Positions 16,191 through 24,754 of a stretch of 64,000 bases of DNA are shown here, piece by piece (the first letter of the stretch is position 1; each line of letters starts with the position of its first letter). The DNA lies in contig NZ_JAFKJN010000007.1 in assembly GCF_017305915.1 (NCBI RefSeq), forward strand, positions 186,001 through 250,000, in the 5' to 3' direction. Position numbers and translations under genes: made by a program. This stretch comes from Reyranella sp. (lineage in GTDB: Bacteria; Pseudomonadota; Alphaproteobacteria; Reyranellales; Reyranellaceae). The notes beneath the pieces were generated by a model. It ran no database searches. It saw only the letters and a list, made by a program, of their open reading frames with translations, and had not been told where the DNA came from.

Positions 16191-17876
16191 ATAGGCCTCG
16201 GCGGCGTAGCGGCGCATCATGCGCTGGCTGTGGAAGCGGCTGCCGATACGGGCGATGCACTGTTTCATCAGCCAGATCCAGCGCGGCCGGTCGTTGTACC
16301 AGGTCGGCAGCACCGCGGTCTCGAGCTTGTCGTAGAGATTGGTGGCGTGATCGGCGGCGGGGCTGCCGTCGTCGCCGATCGACCAGCCGGTGACGCCTTC
16401 CTCGCACGCCTCCGACCACCAGCCGTCGAGCACCGACAGGTTGGGCAGGCCGTTCAGCGCCGCCTTCATGCCGCTGGTGCCCGAGGCCTCCATCGGCGGC
16501 ACCGGCGTGTTGAGCCAGACGTCGGCGCCCGAGACCAGCAGCTTGGCGACGTTCATGTCGTAGGCTGGCAGGAAGGCAATCGGCACGTGCTTGGCGAGCG
16601 CGCGGGCATGGGCATGGATCAGCTTGATCATCGCCTTGCCGTCGCGGTCGTGGGGATGGGCCTTGCCGGCCATCACGATCTGGAACGGATGCTTGGCCGC
16701 GATGGCGCGCAGCCGCTCGAGGTCGCTGAACAGCAGGTCGGGCCGCTTGTAGCCGGTCATGCGGCGGGCGAAGGCGAGGATCGGCTGGTCGCTGCGCAGG
16801 CTGATGCCGACGCGCCGCCGCGTCTCGTCGATCAGCGCCGCCTTCGCCTCCTCGTGCGCCGCCCAGACCTTGTCGTCGGGCAGTCGGTCGGCGCGGATCA
16901 GCATGTCGTGATCGTGCGTCCATTCCGGCGCCACCTGCTGGAACAGCTCGCCGAACCGCGGATGGGTCCAGGTCGGCGCATGCACGCCGTTGGTGATGGC
17001 GTGGATGCGATAGCCCGGGAACATCTTGCGCGTCGTCTCGGCGTGGCGCACCGCGACGCCGTTGACCCAGTCGCTGAGATTGAGCGCCAGCCGCGTCATG
17101 TTGAGCACGTCGCGCCCGGCGAGATGGCGAAGCTGGTCGAGTTCGAAGAACTCGCCCATCACCTGCTTCACCAGCTCGTAGGGGAAGCGGTCGTGCCCGG
17201 CCTCGACCGGCGTGTGGGTGGTGAACACGCAGCATTCGCGCACCGGGTCGAGGTCGTAGGACAACGGTCCCTCCGACGGCCGCACCGAATTGCGCGGATA
17301 GCGGCGCAGCAGGGCGAGCGGCAGCAGGGCGGCATGGCCCTCGTTCAGGTGATAGGTCTCGATCTCGAAACCCAGCGCGCGCAGGATGCGCTCGCCGCCG
17401 ACGCCCAGGATCACCTCCTGCTTCAGCCGCAGCGTCGAATCGCCGCCATAGAGCCGGTCGGTGATGACGCGGTCCTCGGGCTCGTTGGCCGCGAGGTGCG
17501 TGTCGAGGAAGATCGTCGGCACCGCGCCGCCCAGCGACGAGGTGTGGATGTGCAGCCACGGGCGGATCCACACCGAGCGCCCCTCGATGCGCACGGCGAC
17601 TGCGGCATCGAGCGGGATGGTGCGGCCCTCGAGGTCCCACGGATCGGGATGGTCGATCTGGATGCCGTCGGGGCCCAGTTCCTGGCGCAGGTAACCCTGG
17701 CGGCTCGCCAAAGTGACGAACACGATGGGCAATCGCAGATCGGCGCAGGAACGGGCGGTGTCGCCCGCCAGCACGCCGAGCCCGCCCGCGTAGGTGCGGA
17801 TCAGCGGGTCCAGCGCGATCTCCATGGTGAGGTAGGCGATCCGGCTGTGGGCCAGAAACGGATCCAGTGGTGACAT
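16182..17876 (-). CDS. Alpha-glucan phosphorylase (GT35 family, short form)
   Basis: This 564-residue enzyme releases glucose-1-phosphate from glycogen-like glucans using pyridoxal phosphate. It shows the short, thermophile-type phosphorylase layout: YLTMEIALDPLIRTYAGGLG at the start, YHLNEGHAALL, FTTHTPVEAGHDRF and ITNGVHAPTW. Then come FARRMTGYKRPDLLFSD and the PLP-lysine region EASGTSGMKAALNGLPNLSV. It lacks the long N-terminal regulatory part of GlgP (800+ residues). No other glycogen gene is adjacent. It converges with the cyclase gene. Confidence 0.9.
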   Translation of the reverse strand: MSPLDPFLAHSRIAYLTMEIALDPLIRTYAGGLGVLAGDTARSCADLRLPIVFVTLASRQGYLRQELGPDGIQIDHPDPWDLEGRTIPLDAAVAVRIEGRSVWIRPWLHIHTSSLGGAVPTIFLDTHLAANEPEDRVITDRLYGGDSTLRLKQEVILGVGGERILRALGFEIETYHLNEGHAALLPLALLRRYPRNSVRPSEGPLSYDLDPVRECCVFTTHTPVEAGHDRFPYELVKQVMGEFFELDQLRHLAGRDVLNMTRLALNLSDWVNGVAVRHAETTRKMFPGYRIHAITNGVHAPTWTHPRFGELFQQVAPEWTHDHDMLIRADRLPDDKVWAAHEEAKAALIDETRRRVGISLRSDQPILAFARRMTGYKRPDLLFSDLERLRAIAAKHPFQIVMAGKAHPHDRDGKAMIKLIHAHARALAKHVPIAFLPAYDMNVAKLLVSGADVWLNTPVPPMEASGTSGMKAALNGLPNLSVLDGWWSEACEEGVTGWSIGDDGSPAADHATNLYDKLETAVLPTWYNDRPRWIWLMKQCIARIGSRFHSQRMMRRYAAEAYLR

Positions 17877-17948
17877 TTACGCTTGTCCTTCTTGGTCGCG
17901 GCTATGAGACCAATAACGCCGACCCCCCACGGACAAGTTGCAACCTTT

Positions 17949-18368
17949 TCAGGGCAGGATCGCTTCTCCCTCGATCTCGACCTTGGCATTGGGGTCGATC
18001 AGGGCCGAGACCTGCACCAGCGTCATGGCCGGAAAATGACGCCCGAGCGTGCTGCCCCAGGCCGCGCCGATCGCCGGACCCGCCTCGTTGAACTCTGCGA
18101 TGCTGGTGACATAGGCGCGCAGCGCCACCAGATGCGTCGGCTGCCCGCCGGCCGATTTCAGGACGGTGACGAGATTGGTGAGGGCCACGCGCCATTGCAC
18201 GCCGGCATCGGTGCCTGCCGGGATGTGCGCCTGCCCGGGCTCGCGCCCGATCTGGCCGGCGATGCGCACGCTCCTGGTGCCGTTGGCGACGACGCCATGC
18301 GAGAAGCCGCGCGGGCGCTGCCAGCCTTCCGGCAGGATGGGCGTGTAACCGATGTCGGACGGGCTCAT
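17949..18368 (-). CDS. RidA/YjgF family protein
   Basis: This 139-residue protein resembles RidA enamine/imine deaminases. Typical parts are GFSHGVVANGTRSVRIAGQI, QWRVALTNLVTVLKSAGG, HLVALRAYVTS and the C-terminal PAMTLVQVSALIDPNAKVEI followed by EGEAILP. The usual RidA arginine seems replaced, with VSALIDPNAKVEIE where many carry R-x-x-L-P, so activity on 2-aminoacrylate is uncertain. The ATG at 18368 has GGGAGAG upstream. It is divergent from sodC. Confidence 0.8.
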   Translation of the reverse strand: MSPSDIGYTPILPEGWQRPRGFSHGVVANGTRSVRIAGQIGREPGQAHIPAGTDAGVQWRVALTNLVTVLKSAGGQPTHLVALRAYVTSIAEFNEAGPAIGAAWGSTLGRHFPAMTLVQVSALIDPNAKVEIEGEAILP

Positions 18369-18450
18369 GATCCACTCTCCCTGTTCGGACGCTCTGTCGC
18401 GCGGCGCGACGCTTTCGACTAGGCTGCCAGCATACTCTACGGGAGGAACA

Positions 18451-18963
18451 ATGCATTTCAGCCGATTCTTCGCGGTGCTGGGCATTGCCTGCGCGGCCTC
18501 GTTTTCCGCCTACGCCCAGACTGCAAAGGCGTCCCTCAAGGACGCCAGCGGCAAGGATGTCGGCACCGTCAACCTGACCCAGACGCCGCACGGCGTGCTG
18601 CTCAAGCTGTCGCTGAAGGGCATTCCCGCCGGCGAGCATGCGTTCCATGTCCATGCCGTCGGCAAGTGCGAGCCGCCCTTCGCCAGCGCCGGTGGGCACT
18701 TCAACCCGGGCGCCAAGAAGCACGGCATGGCGGCGGCCGACGGCCCGCATGCCGGCGATATGCCCAACCTCTATGTCCCGGCCAGCGGCGAGCTGGTGGT
18801 CGAGATCGCCAATCCCGCGATCTCGCTGGTCAAGGGCCAGCCCAATTCGGTGTTCGACGCCGACGGCTCGGCGATCATCGTCCATGCCGGCGTCGACGAC
18901 TACAAGACCGACCCGACCGGCAATGCCGGCGACCGGATCGCCTGCGCCGTCATCGCCGAGTGA
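18451..18963 (+). CDS. sodC: Periplasmic Cu/Zn superoxide dismutase
   Basis: This 170-residue exported enzyme converts superoxide to peroxide and oxygen. A signal peptide ends near AYAQ (residue 23). Copper and zinc ligands are visible in AFHVHAVGKCE (His-x-His), GGHFNP, KKHGMAAADGPHAGDMPNL (bridging His, Zn His and Asp) and IIVHAGVDDY. The disulphide cysteines are those of KCEPPF and RIACAVI, and the substrate-guiding arginine is the one in GDRIAC. GGGAGGAACA is a strong ribosome site next to the ATG. All metal ligands are present, so it should be active. Confidence 0.95.
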   Translation: MHFSRFFAVLGIACAASFSAYAQTAKASLKDASGKDVGTVNLTQTPHGVLLKLSLKGIPAGEHAFHVHAVGKCEPPFASAGGHFNPGAKKHGMAAADGPHAGDMPNLYVPASGELVVEIANPAISLVKGQPNSVFDADGSAIIVHAGVDDYKTDPTGNAGDRIACAVIAE

Positions 18964-19068
18964 GTGACCGCCACACTACCCATGCGATCATTTCTCTTGC
19001 CTTTATCTTTCGGTTTGGGAACCTCTGACGAGGGGTAGCGAAGAGCTTCCCCGTCGCGGGGGATACAG

Positions 19069-20907
19069 TTGGCGCAGAAAACATGCGAGGTGGTGAGGCC
19101 ACTCGACGAGGTCATTTCCAGCCTTCATACTGCTTATGACGCCGGGCGATTGGTACCATTCGTCGGCTCGGGCATCAGCATGCCCTACTGCCGGGGTTGG
19201 TCGGCATTCATTGCATCACTCGCTCAATCGCTCCGCGCAGGTCCGGAGATCCTGAAGGATCTGAAACCCGGACCGACCCCAAATCCTGAACTGCTGAACA
19301 GAGTTGCGGATCGGCTGGCGACCTGGCTCAGGCTTCGACAGCCGGATGAACAGCAGGACATTCTTTGCGAGGCATTGCGGTCGCCAGGCAGCAAGGAGCT
19401 GCCGCCACAGGCCACGGCACTTGCCCGCGGATACTGGCCTCTCATCATCACTTCGAACTACGACGATCTCCTCCCCGCTGCCCCGAGCAATCGAGGACGA
19501 GGCGTTCAAATCATGGGACGATCACCGCATGATTGCACGCAGGTGGTGCGCGGGCTGGATCTGATCCAGCCACCGACCATCTGGTACATTCAAGGCCACG
19601 TGGCGGGGGTTGCACCTCGACAAACCTCGTCTCCGGCTACCGAGATGGCCGATGCGCTGCTGAACGAGATCGTCATCGGCCATCAGCAGTATCAGCAGGC
19701 GATCAACGGCAGCAATGTGTTCCGGCGGGCGTTCTCCGAGGTGTTCCGTCGCCGGTCGTTGCTTTTCGTCGGCAGTGGCCTCACGGAGAGTTACTTCGTC
19801 AACTTGATCGCTGAGTCGCTTTTCAGCCTGGGTCCGAGTGCGATGCCTCACTACGCGCTCTTTACCGCGAAGGATCTCGAGAAGGCGGATCCAGAGTTTC
19901 TCGCTGTCCGGCTCGGGATAACGCCGATCGTGTATGGCGAGTCCCACACCGATTTGCCGGGTGCTTTGAATCGCATCCATCGAGAGGGGCAGAACCTCTC
20001 CGGCGCGAAGGAGGCGTCGAGCCACGTACTCTCCTCGCTGGTCTACTCGGTCGCCAGGAAGCAGGCCACGAAGGCGACAGTGACATTGTCGTTTTCTCGA
20101 CTCCCGGCGCCATCGCCAGGAGCCTGTGTCGTGCTGAACGTGGGCCTCGACAACAGCAGTGCCCCGCCACTGCCGGAGTACGGGCCGATGGTTCGAAATT
20201 ATCACGACGAGCACCCGGATTTGTGGAACGACGACGTCGATCCGATCCCGATCGGTTCCAAAACACGCAACGAAGGCTGGCTTTTCGAGCCGGCCTCGCG
20301 AGCTCGCAATTCGGCGGTCCTGTTTGTCGGTGCCCGTGACTCCCAAGGAAATTCGTCGGGCGTCCGGAGCCTGGAGATCGTCTCAAAGGCGACGGCGTCG
20401 GCCCTTCGACATATCGAGGCCAAAGGCAAGAGGCGTGAAGTCGTCATGGGAGTGCTTGGCGCGGGCGGCGGCGTCAATGATTCACCCGTTTACCGCCTCG
20501 CCGCCCAACTGGCAGGCATTCGGGACTTCCTTGCGCAGTCACCGGAACGTGCCAAACCTTCCTTGCGGAAGATCGAGATTTTCATTGTCGATCGCGGAGC
20601 CTGGGCGGCCGTTGCCCAGGGCCGACTCGATGTTGCGGGGATTCTGACGTCGCGCCTGACCCGCGTGTTGGTCCGCATCGCCGATGGACACGGACGCTGG
20701 GAAGAGTACGCGATGTCCGTGCCGCATTCGTGGTCGGTCGAAGCGGTTCTCCACGCCTACAACATCGTCGAGGAAAATGTCGAGGTGACGGCCTACCCGT
20801 TGCCCACCCAGCACCGGAACAGCATTAGCCAGTTGCCGGTGTTTCCAGGGATGATCGTCGAAGTCCACCCTCAACGTGTTGCGGTATTTGGCCGTCGGAC
20901 CCTCTAG
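19069..20907 (+). CDS. SIR2-domain protein, candidate phage-defence NADase
   Basis: This 612-residue protein has an N-terminal SIR2-like NAD+-binding domain (about 1-300). It shows FVGSGIS (31-37), LIITSNYDDLL with Asn130, IQGHV with His177 as the probable catalytic histidine, and LLFVGSGLTE (231-240). This is the SIR2_2-type pattern of bacterial defence effectors that deplete NAD+, not of classic protein deacetylases, and no zinc-cysteine module is seen. The C-terminal half (about 320-612) is unfamiliar; VVMGVLGAGGGVNDSPVYRL and KIEIFIVDRGAWAAVAQGRL look like an alpha/beta sensor domain. The start is TTG with GGGGGA 5 nt upstream; GTG at 19093 is an alternative. No ThsB, Argonaute or other partner is next to it. 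Third-position GC looks lower than in its neighbours. Confidence 0.75.
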   Translation: MAQKTCEVVRPLDEVISSLHTAYDAGRLVPFVGSGISMPYCRGWSAFIASLAQSLRAGPEILKDLKPGPTPNPELLNRVADRLATWLRLRQPDEQQDILCEALRSPGSKELPPQATALARGYWPLIITSNYDDLLPAAPSNRGRGVQIMGRSPHDCTQVVRGLDLIQPPTIWYIQGHVAGVAPRQTSSPATEMADALLNEIVIGHQQYQQAINGSNVFRRAFSEVFRRRSLLFVGSGLTESYFVNLIAESLFSLGPSAMPHYALFTAKDLEKADPEFLAVRLGITPIVYGESHTDLPGALNRIHREGQNLSGAKEASSHVLSSLVYSVARKQATKATVTLSFSRLPAPSPGACVVLNVGLDNSSAPPLPEYGPMVRNYHDEHPDLWNDDVDPIPIGSKTRNEGWLFEPASRARNSAVLFVGARDSQGNSSGVRSLEIVSKATASALRHIEAKGKRREVVMGVLGAGGGVNDSPVYRLAAQLAGIRDFLAQSPERAKPSLRKIEIFIVDRGAWAAVAQGRLDVAGILTSRLTRVLVRIADGHGRWEEYAMSVPHSWSVEAVLHAYNIVEENVEVTAYPLPTQHRNSISQLPVFPGMIVEVHPQRVAVFGRRTL

Positions 20908-20970
20908 TTCATCACCGGGCTGTGATCCGGCGCGAGACATCCGTGCTGGCGGCGCTACAGTATCTCTGAC

Positions 20971-22761
20971 ATGCGGCGCACGCTCACCTGGCACTTCGAC
21001 CTGCCGGCGGACCGGTTGTGGCCGGTGCTGGCCGACACCAATCGCTTCAACGAGGCGATGGGCTTGCCGGCCTACAAGCTCGAGGAGACGCCGCAGCCCA
21101 ATGGCACGGTGCTGCGCACCGGCCGGGGCAAGGCGGCGGGCTATACGCTCGCCTGGGAGGAGAAGCCCTACGAGTGGATCCTCAACCGCTACTTCCGCCA
21201 GAGCCGCGTCTTCACCCAGGGGCCGTTCCGCCGCTTCGGGCCGGTGTTCGAGATCGTGCCCGAGGGCCGTCGCAGCAAGGTCAACTACACCCTCGAATGG
21301 GAGCCGCTGACCCTGGTCGGGCGCCTGTTCGGCTCGCGCCTGGCGCGGCAGGCCGGCGAGGCGATCGAGCGGCGCATGCTGCAGGCCGCCGCCTTCGCGA
21401 AGGGCGAGCGCGCGACGATGTTCGACCTGGCCCCGCCCGAGCTGCCGGCCGGCGCCCGCGAGCGCGCGGCGGCGCTCGCGGCCGAGATCGACCGCAGCCC
21501 CTACGGCAACGGCCTCGGCCAGCTTCTGACCGACCATGTGCTGACCGGCATGGCGAGCGATCTCGCGCAGCTGCGGCCCAAGCCGCTGGCGCGCGCGTTC
21601 GGCGTGACGCCGCGTGCGGCGATCGAGGCCTGCCTCGCCGCGGTGCGCGCGGGCCTGCTGACCATGAAATGGGACCTGCTGTGCGACAACTGCCGCGCGC
21701 CCAAGCTGAGCGTCGCGGCCCTGGCCGAGCTGCCGCGCGGCGCGCACTGCCCGTCGTGCAACATCGACTACGACCGCGACTTCGAGCGCAATGTCGAGCT
21801 GTCGTTCTCGCCGGCGCCGGCGATCCGGCCGCTGATGGCCGGCGGCTATTGCCTCAGCGGCCCGATGGCGACGCCGCACGTGCCGGTACAGGTCCTGCTG
21901 GCGCCGGGCGAGAAGCGCCCGATCGAGATCGACCTGGCCCCGGGCCGCTACCGCCTGCGCACCCTGCATCCCGGCGTGGCGGTGGATGTCGATCACGTGG
22001 GCGGCGCCTTTCCCGGCGTGCGCGTGACGGCGCTGGGCGTCGAGACGATGCCGGCGGACCGGCCGGGCCGGATCGCCTTCGCCAACGAGGCGGGTTTCGA
22101 GCTCGCGGCGCTGGTCGAGGACCGCACCTGGACGCGCGAGGCGCTGACCGCGCCGGAGGTCGTGTCGCTGCAGGCCTTTCGCGACCTGTTCGCCGAGGCG
22201 ACGCTTCGGCCGGGCGACGAGGCGGCGGTCGGGCAGGTGGCGCTGCTGTTCACCGACCTCCGCGGCTCGACCGCGCTCTACGAGCGGATCGGCGATGCCG
22301 CGGCCTTCAACACCGTGCGCGACCACTTCGCCTTCCTCGCCGCGATCGTGCGCGACCATGACGGGGCCGTAGTCAAGACGATCGGCGACGCGGTGATGGC
22401 CTCGTTCGGCGATCCGGCCGACGCGGTGAAGGCGGCGCTCGCCATGCAGGCGCGTATTGCCGGCTTCAACCGCGCCCACGGCGCCGGCGATCGCGAGCTG
22501 GTGCTCAAGATCGGCGTTCATGTCGGCGGGAGCGTGATCGTCAGCCTGAACGAGCGGCTCGACTATTTCGGCTCGACCGTGAACATGGCGGCCCGCCTGC
22601 AGGGCCAGAGCGCGGGCGGCGACGTCGTGCTAAGCCGCGCCGTCGCCGAGGACCCGGCCGTGAATCCGCTGCTCGACGGCGTGCCCGCGCGCGTCGAGAG
22701 CGTGTCGCTCAAGGGTTTCGCCGAGCCGGTCAAATTCGTGAGGGTCCTGGCGAGAACCTGA
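20971..22761 (+). CDS. Adenylate cyclase with SRPBCC-like and zinc-ribbon N-terminal region
   Basis: This 596-residue soluble protein joins three parts. Residues 1-150 resemble a START/SRPBCC ligand-binding fold (LTWHFDLPADRLWPVLADTN, VFEIVPEGRRSKVNYTLEW). Around 237-265 two cysteine pairs (CDNC and CPSC) suggest a zinc ribbon. The class III cyclase domain is at about 425-590, with LLFTDLRGST and VKTIGDAVMASFGDP for the metal aspartates and lysine, and FGSTVNMAARLQGQS for the transition-state Asn/Arg. The second adenine-selecting position appears to be Thr (GSTVN). No membrane helix is seen. It probably senses an intracellular hydrophobic ligand, which is inference. Confidence 0.85.
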   Translation: MRRTLTWHFDLPADRLWPVLADTNRFNEAMGLPAYKLEETPQPNGTVLRTGRGKAAGYTLAWEEKPYEWILNRYFRQSRVFTQGPFRRFGPVFEIVPEGRRSKVNYTLEWEPLTLVGRLFGSRLARQAGEAIERRMLQAAAFAKGERATMFDLAPPELPAGARERAAALAAEIDRSPYGNGLGQLLTDHVLTGMASDLAQLRPKPLARAFGVTPRAAIEACLAAVRAGLLTMKWDLLCDNCRAPKLSVAALAELPRGAHCPSCNIDYDRDFERNVELSFSPAPAIRPLMAGGYCLSGPMATPHVPVQVLLAPGEKRPIEIDLAPGRYRLRTLHPGVAVDVDHVGGAFPGVRVTALGVETMPADRPGRIAFANEAGFELAALVEDRTWTREALTAPEVVSLQAFRDLFAEATLRPGDEAAVGQVALLFTDLRGSTALYERIGDAAAFNTVRDHFAFLAAIVRDHDGAVVKTIGDAVMASFGDPADAVKAALAMQARIAGFNRAHGAGDRELVLKIGVHVGGSVIVSLNERLDYFGSTVNMAARLQGQSAGGDVVLSRAVAEDPAVNPLLDGVPARVESVSLKGFAEPVKFVRVLART

Positions 22762-22764
22762 CGC

Positions 22765-23712
22765 TCAGGTGCCGAAATGCGCGGCCAGCACGGCGGCCGC
22801 CTCGTCGTTGGCCTTGAGCCCCTGCTTCAGGAAGCGCGTCAGCGAGAAGAAGCCGTGGATGGTGCCGGGATAGTTGACGTAGGTCGTCTTCACGCCGGCA
22901 TCGATCAGGCGGTCGGCATAGGCGCGGCCCTCGTCGCGCAGCGGGTCGAAGCCCGCGGTCAGCACGAAGGCCGGCGGCAGGCCGCTCACATCGGCCGCCA
23001 GCAGCGGCGACAGGCGCAGGTCGGCGAGGTCCGCGCCGTCCGGCGTGTAGGCCTTCCAGAACCAGTCGATCAGTTCCTGCGTGAGGAAATAGCCGTCGGA
23101 GAACAGGCGATGCGACTCGGTCTGGCGGCGCGCATCGGTCGCGGGATAGATCAGCATCTGGAACGCGGGCATCGCCTCGCCAGCCTGCTTGCAGGCCTGG
23201 CAGATCACGGCCGAGATGTTGCCGCCCGCCGAATCGCCGCCGACCGCGAGGCGCGCCGGATCGGCCTCGAACGACGCGGCGTTGTCGCGGATGTGCCGGA
23301 AGGCGGCCAGCGCGTCGTCGGTCGGCGTCGGGAAAGGATGCTCGGGCGCGAGGCGATAGCCGATCGAGATCACCTGGCAGCGGCTCTTGTTGGCGAGCCT
23401 CCGGCAGGTCGAATCGTGCGTCTCGATGGTGCCGATCACCCAGCCGCCGCCGTGATAGTAGATCAGCGTCGGCAGTGTCGTGCCCTCCACGCCAAGCGGC
23501 CGGTAGCGGCGGTAGCCGATGCGGCCGCCCGGCACGTCGATCGTGCCGTCACTGGTCGCGGCGACCTCGGGCGGTGCGGCCTCGCTGTCTTCCGACATCT
23601 TGTCGATGGAGGCGCGGCCCTGGGCGTGGGGCAGGGTGTGCAGCTTGGGGCGCCCGTCCTTGACGGCCTGCTCCATCAGGTCGAGCAGCAGTCGGGCTTC
23701 GCCATCGAGCAT
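22765..23712 (-). CDS. Alpha/beta hydrolase of the hormone-sensitive lipase (HSL/GDXG) family
   Basis: This 315-residue esterase has the oxyanion motif YYHGGGWVIG (about residues 84-93) and the nucleophile box VGGDSAGGN. The acid is in LTAGFDPLRDEG and the histidine in PGTIHGFFSL, giving a complete Ser-Asp-His triad. Such enzymes hydrolyse short acyl esters or lactones. The ATG has GGAG 8 nt upstream. It is the last gene of a minus-strand run that begins at the chromate transporter (26845). Confidence 0.9.
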   Translation of the reverse strand: MLDGEARLLLDLMEQAVKDGRPKLHTLPHAQGRASIDKMSEDSEAAPPEVAATSDGTIDVPGGRIGYRRYRPLGVEGTTLPTLIYYHGGGWVIGTIETHDSTCRRLANKSRCQVISIGYRLAPEHPFPTPTDDALAAFRHIRDNAASFEADPARLAVGGDSAGGNISAVICQACKQAGEAMPAFQMLIYPATDARRQTESHRLFSDGYFLTQELIDWFWKAYTPDGADLADLRLSPLLAADVSGLPPAFVLTAGFDPLRDEGRAYADRLIDAGVKTTYVNYPGTIHGFFSLTRFLKQGLKANDEAAAVLAAHFGT

Positions 23713-23724
23713 GTCGGTCTCCGC

Positions 23725-24741
23725 TCAGTCGAACAGGTGACGGTACGCAAACAACGCCGGCGCGCCGCCGGTGTGGATGAAGACGATGTCCTGGCCGCTT
23801 GTCCACCGCCCCTCGCGGATCAGCGCGATCAGGCCGGCCAGCCCCTTGCCAGAATAGACCGGGTCGAGCACCAGGGCCTCGAGCGCCGCGCCGAGCCGGA
23901 TCGCCTCGACGGTGGCGGCGTGCGGCACGCCGTAGGCGGGACCGGCATGGCCGGCGACGACCTCGACGGCGGACTCGTCGAACGGCCGGTCGAGCCGGTC
24001 GGCGGCGGCGCGGGCATAGGCGACCACGTCGGCCCGCACGCGCTCGGGCTCGGCGTCGATATCGATGCCGACCACGCGGGTGTCGGGCAGGCAGGCGGAA
24101 CCGACCACCAGCCCGGCCTGCGTGCCGGCGCTGCCGGTGCAATGCACGATCGCATCAGGCGCGAAGCCGAGCGCCGCCGATTGCTGCGCGATCTCGAGCG
24201 CGGTCGAGGCATAGCCGATCGCCCCCATCGCATTCGACACGCCATAGGGCACGATGAACGGCGTGCGGCCCTCGGCGCTGAGGCGCTCGGCCAGGGCGTG
24301 GATCGCGCCGTTGCGGTCGCCGTTCCACGGCACGTCGTGCAGATGGGCGCCGAACAGCCGGTTGAGCAGGGCGTTGCCGGTCTTGTCGTAGTCGGGCGAC
24401 GGCGGTGTCAGCCGGCCATGATAGACGGCGAGATGGCAGGCGAGGCCGAGCTTCGCCGCCGCGGCGGCAACCTGGCGCTGGCTGTTGGATTGCACGACGC
24501 CGCCCGAGACCAGCGTATCGGCGCCGGCTGCCAAAGCCTCGTGCAGCACGTAGTCGAGCTTGCGCAGCTTGTTGCCACCCAAGCCCTGCCCCGTGCAGTC
24601 CTCGCGCTTGACCCACAGCCGCGGCCCGCCGAGATACCCCGACAGCCGCTTCATCGGCTCCAGCGGCGTCGGCAGGTGCGCCAGCCCGAGCCGCGGGAAG
24701 CGCGCGAGGTCGGCCTGCAGGCGGGCTATGCCCTCGCGCAC
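23725..24741 (-). CDS. PLP enzyme, D-cysteine desulfhydrase/ACC deaminase family
   Basis: This 338-residue fold-type II PLP enzyme begins with LAHLPTPLEPMKRLSGYLGG and has the lysine region GLGGNKLRKLDYVLHEAL, the Schiff-base Lys being in GNKLRK. Next come SGGVVQSNSQRQVAAAAAKL and the phosphate-binding CTGSAGTQAGLVVG. DPVYSGKGLAGLIALI and VFIHTGGAPALFAY close it. These match D-cysteine desulfhydrase (DcyD), 1-aminocyclopropane-1-carboxylate deaminase and L-cysteate sulpho-lyase. The motifs cannot separate these activities. It follows the Bug receptor by 13 nt, so uptake and breakdown of an unusual amino acid is plausible. Confidence 0.85.
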   Translation of the reverse strand: MREGIARLQADLARFPRLGLAHLPTPLEPMKRLSGYLGGPRLWVKREDCTGQGLGGNKLRKLDYVLHEALAAGADTLVSGGVVQSNSQRQVAAAAAKLGLACHLAVYHGRLTPPSPDYDKTGNALLNRLFGAHLHDVPWNGDRNGAIHALAERLSAEGRTPFIVPYGVSNAMGAIGYASTALEIAQQSAALGFAPDAIVHCTGSAGTQAGLVVGSACLPDTRVVGIDIDAEPERVRADVVAYARAAADRLDRPFDESAVEVVAGHAGPAYGVPHAATVEAIRLGAALEALVLDPVYSGKGLAGLIALIREGRWTSGQDIVFIHTGGAPALFAYRHLFD

Positions 24742-24754
24742 TCGAGCTTCACCC

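Noticed and set aside
19069..20907. SIR2 protein considered as ThsA of a Thoeris system.
   Set aside because: No TIR-domain ThsB gene is next to it, and the C-terminal part does not show a recognisable SLOG motif.
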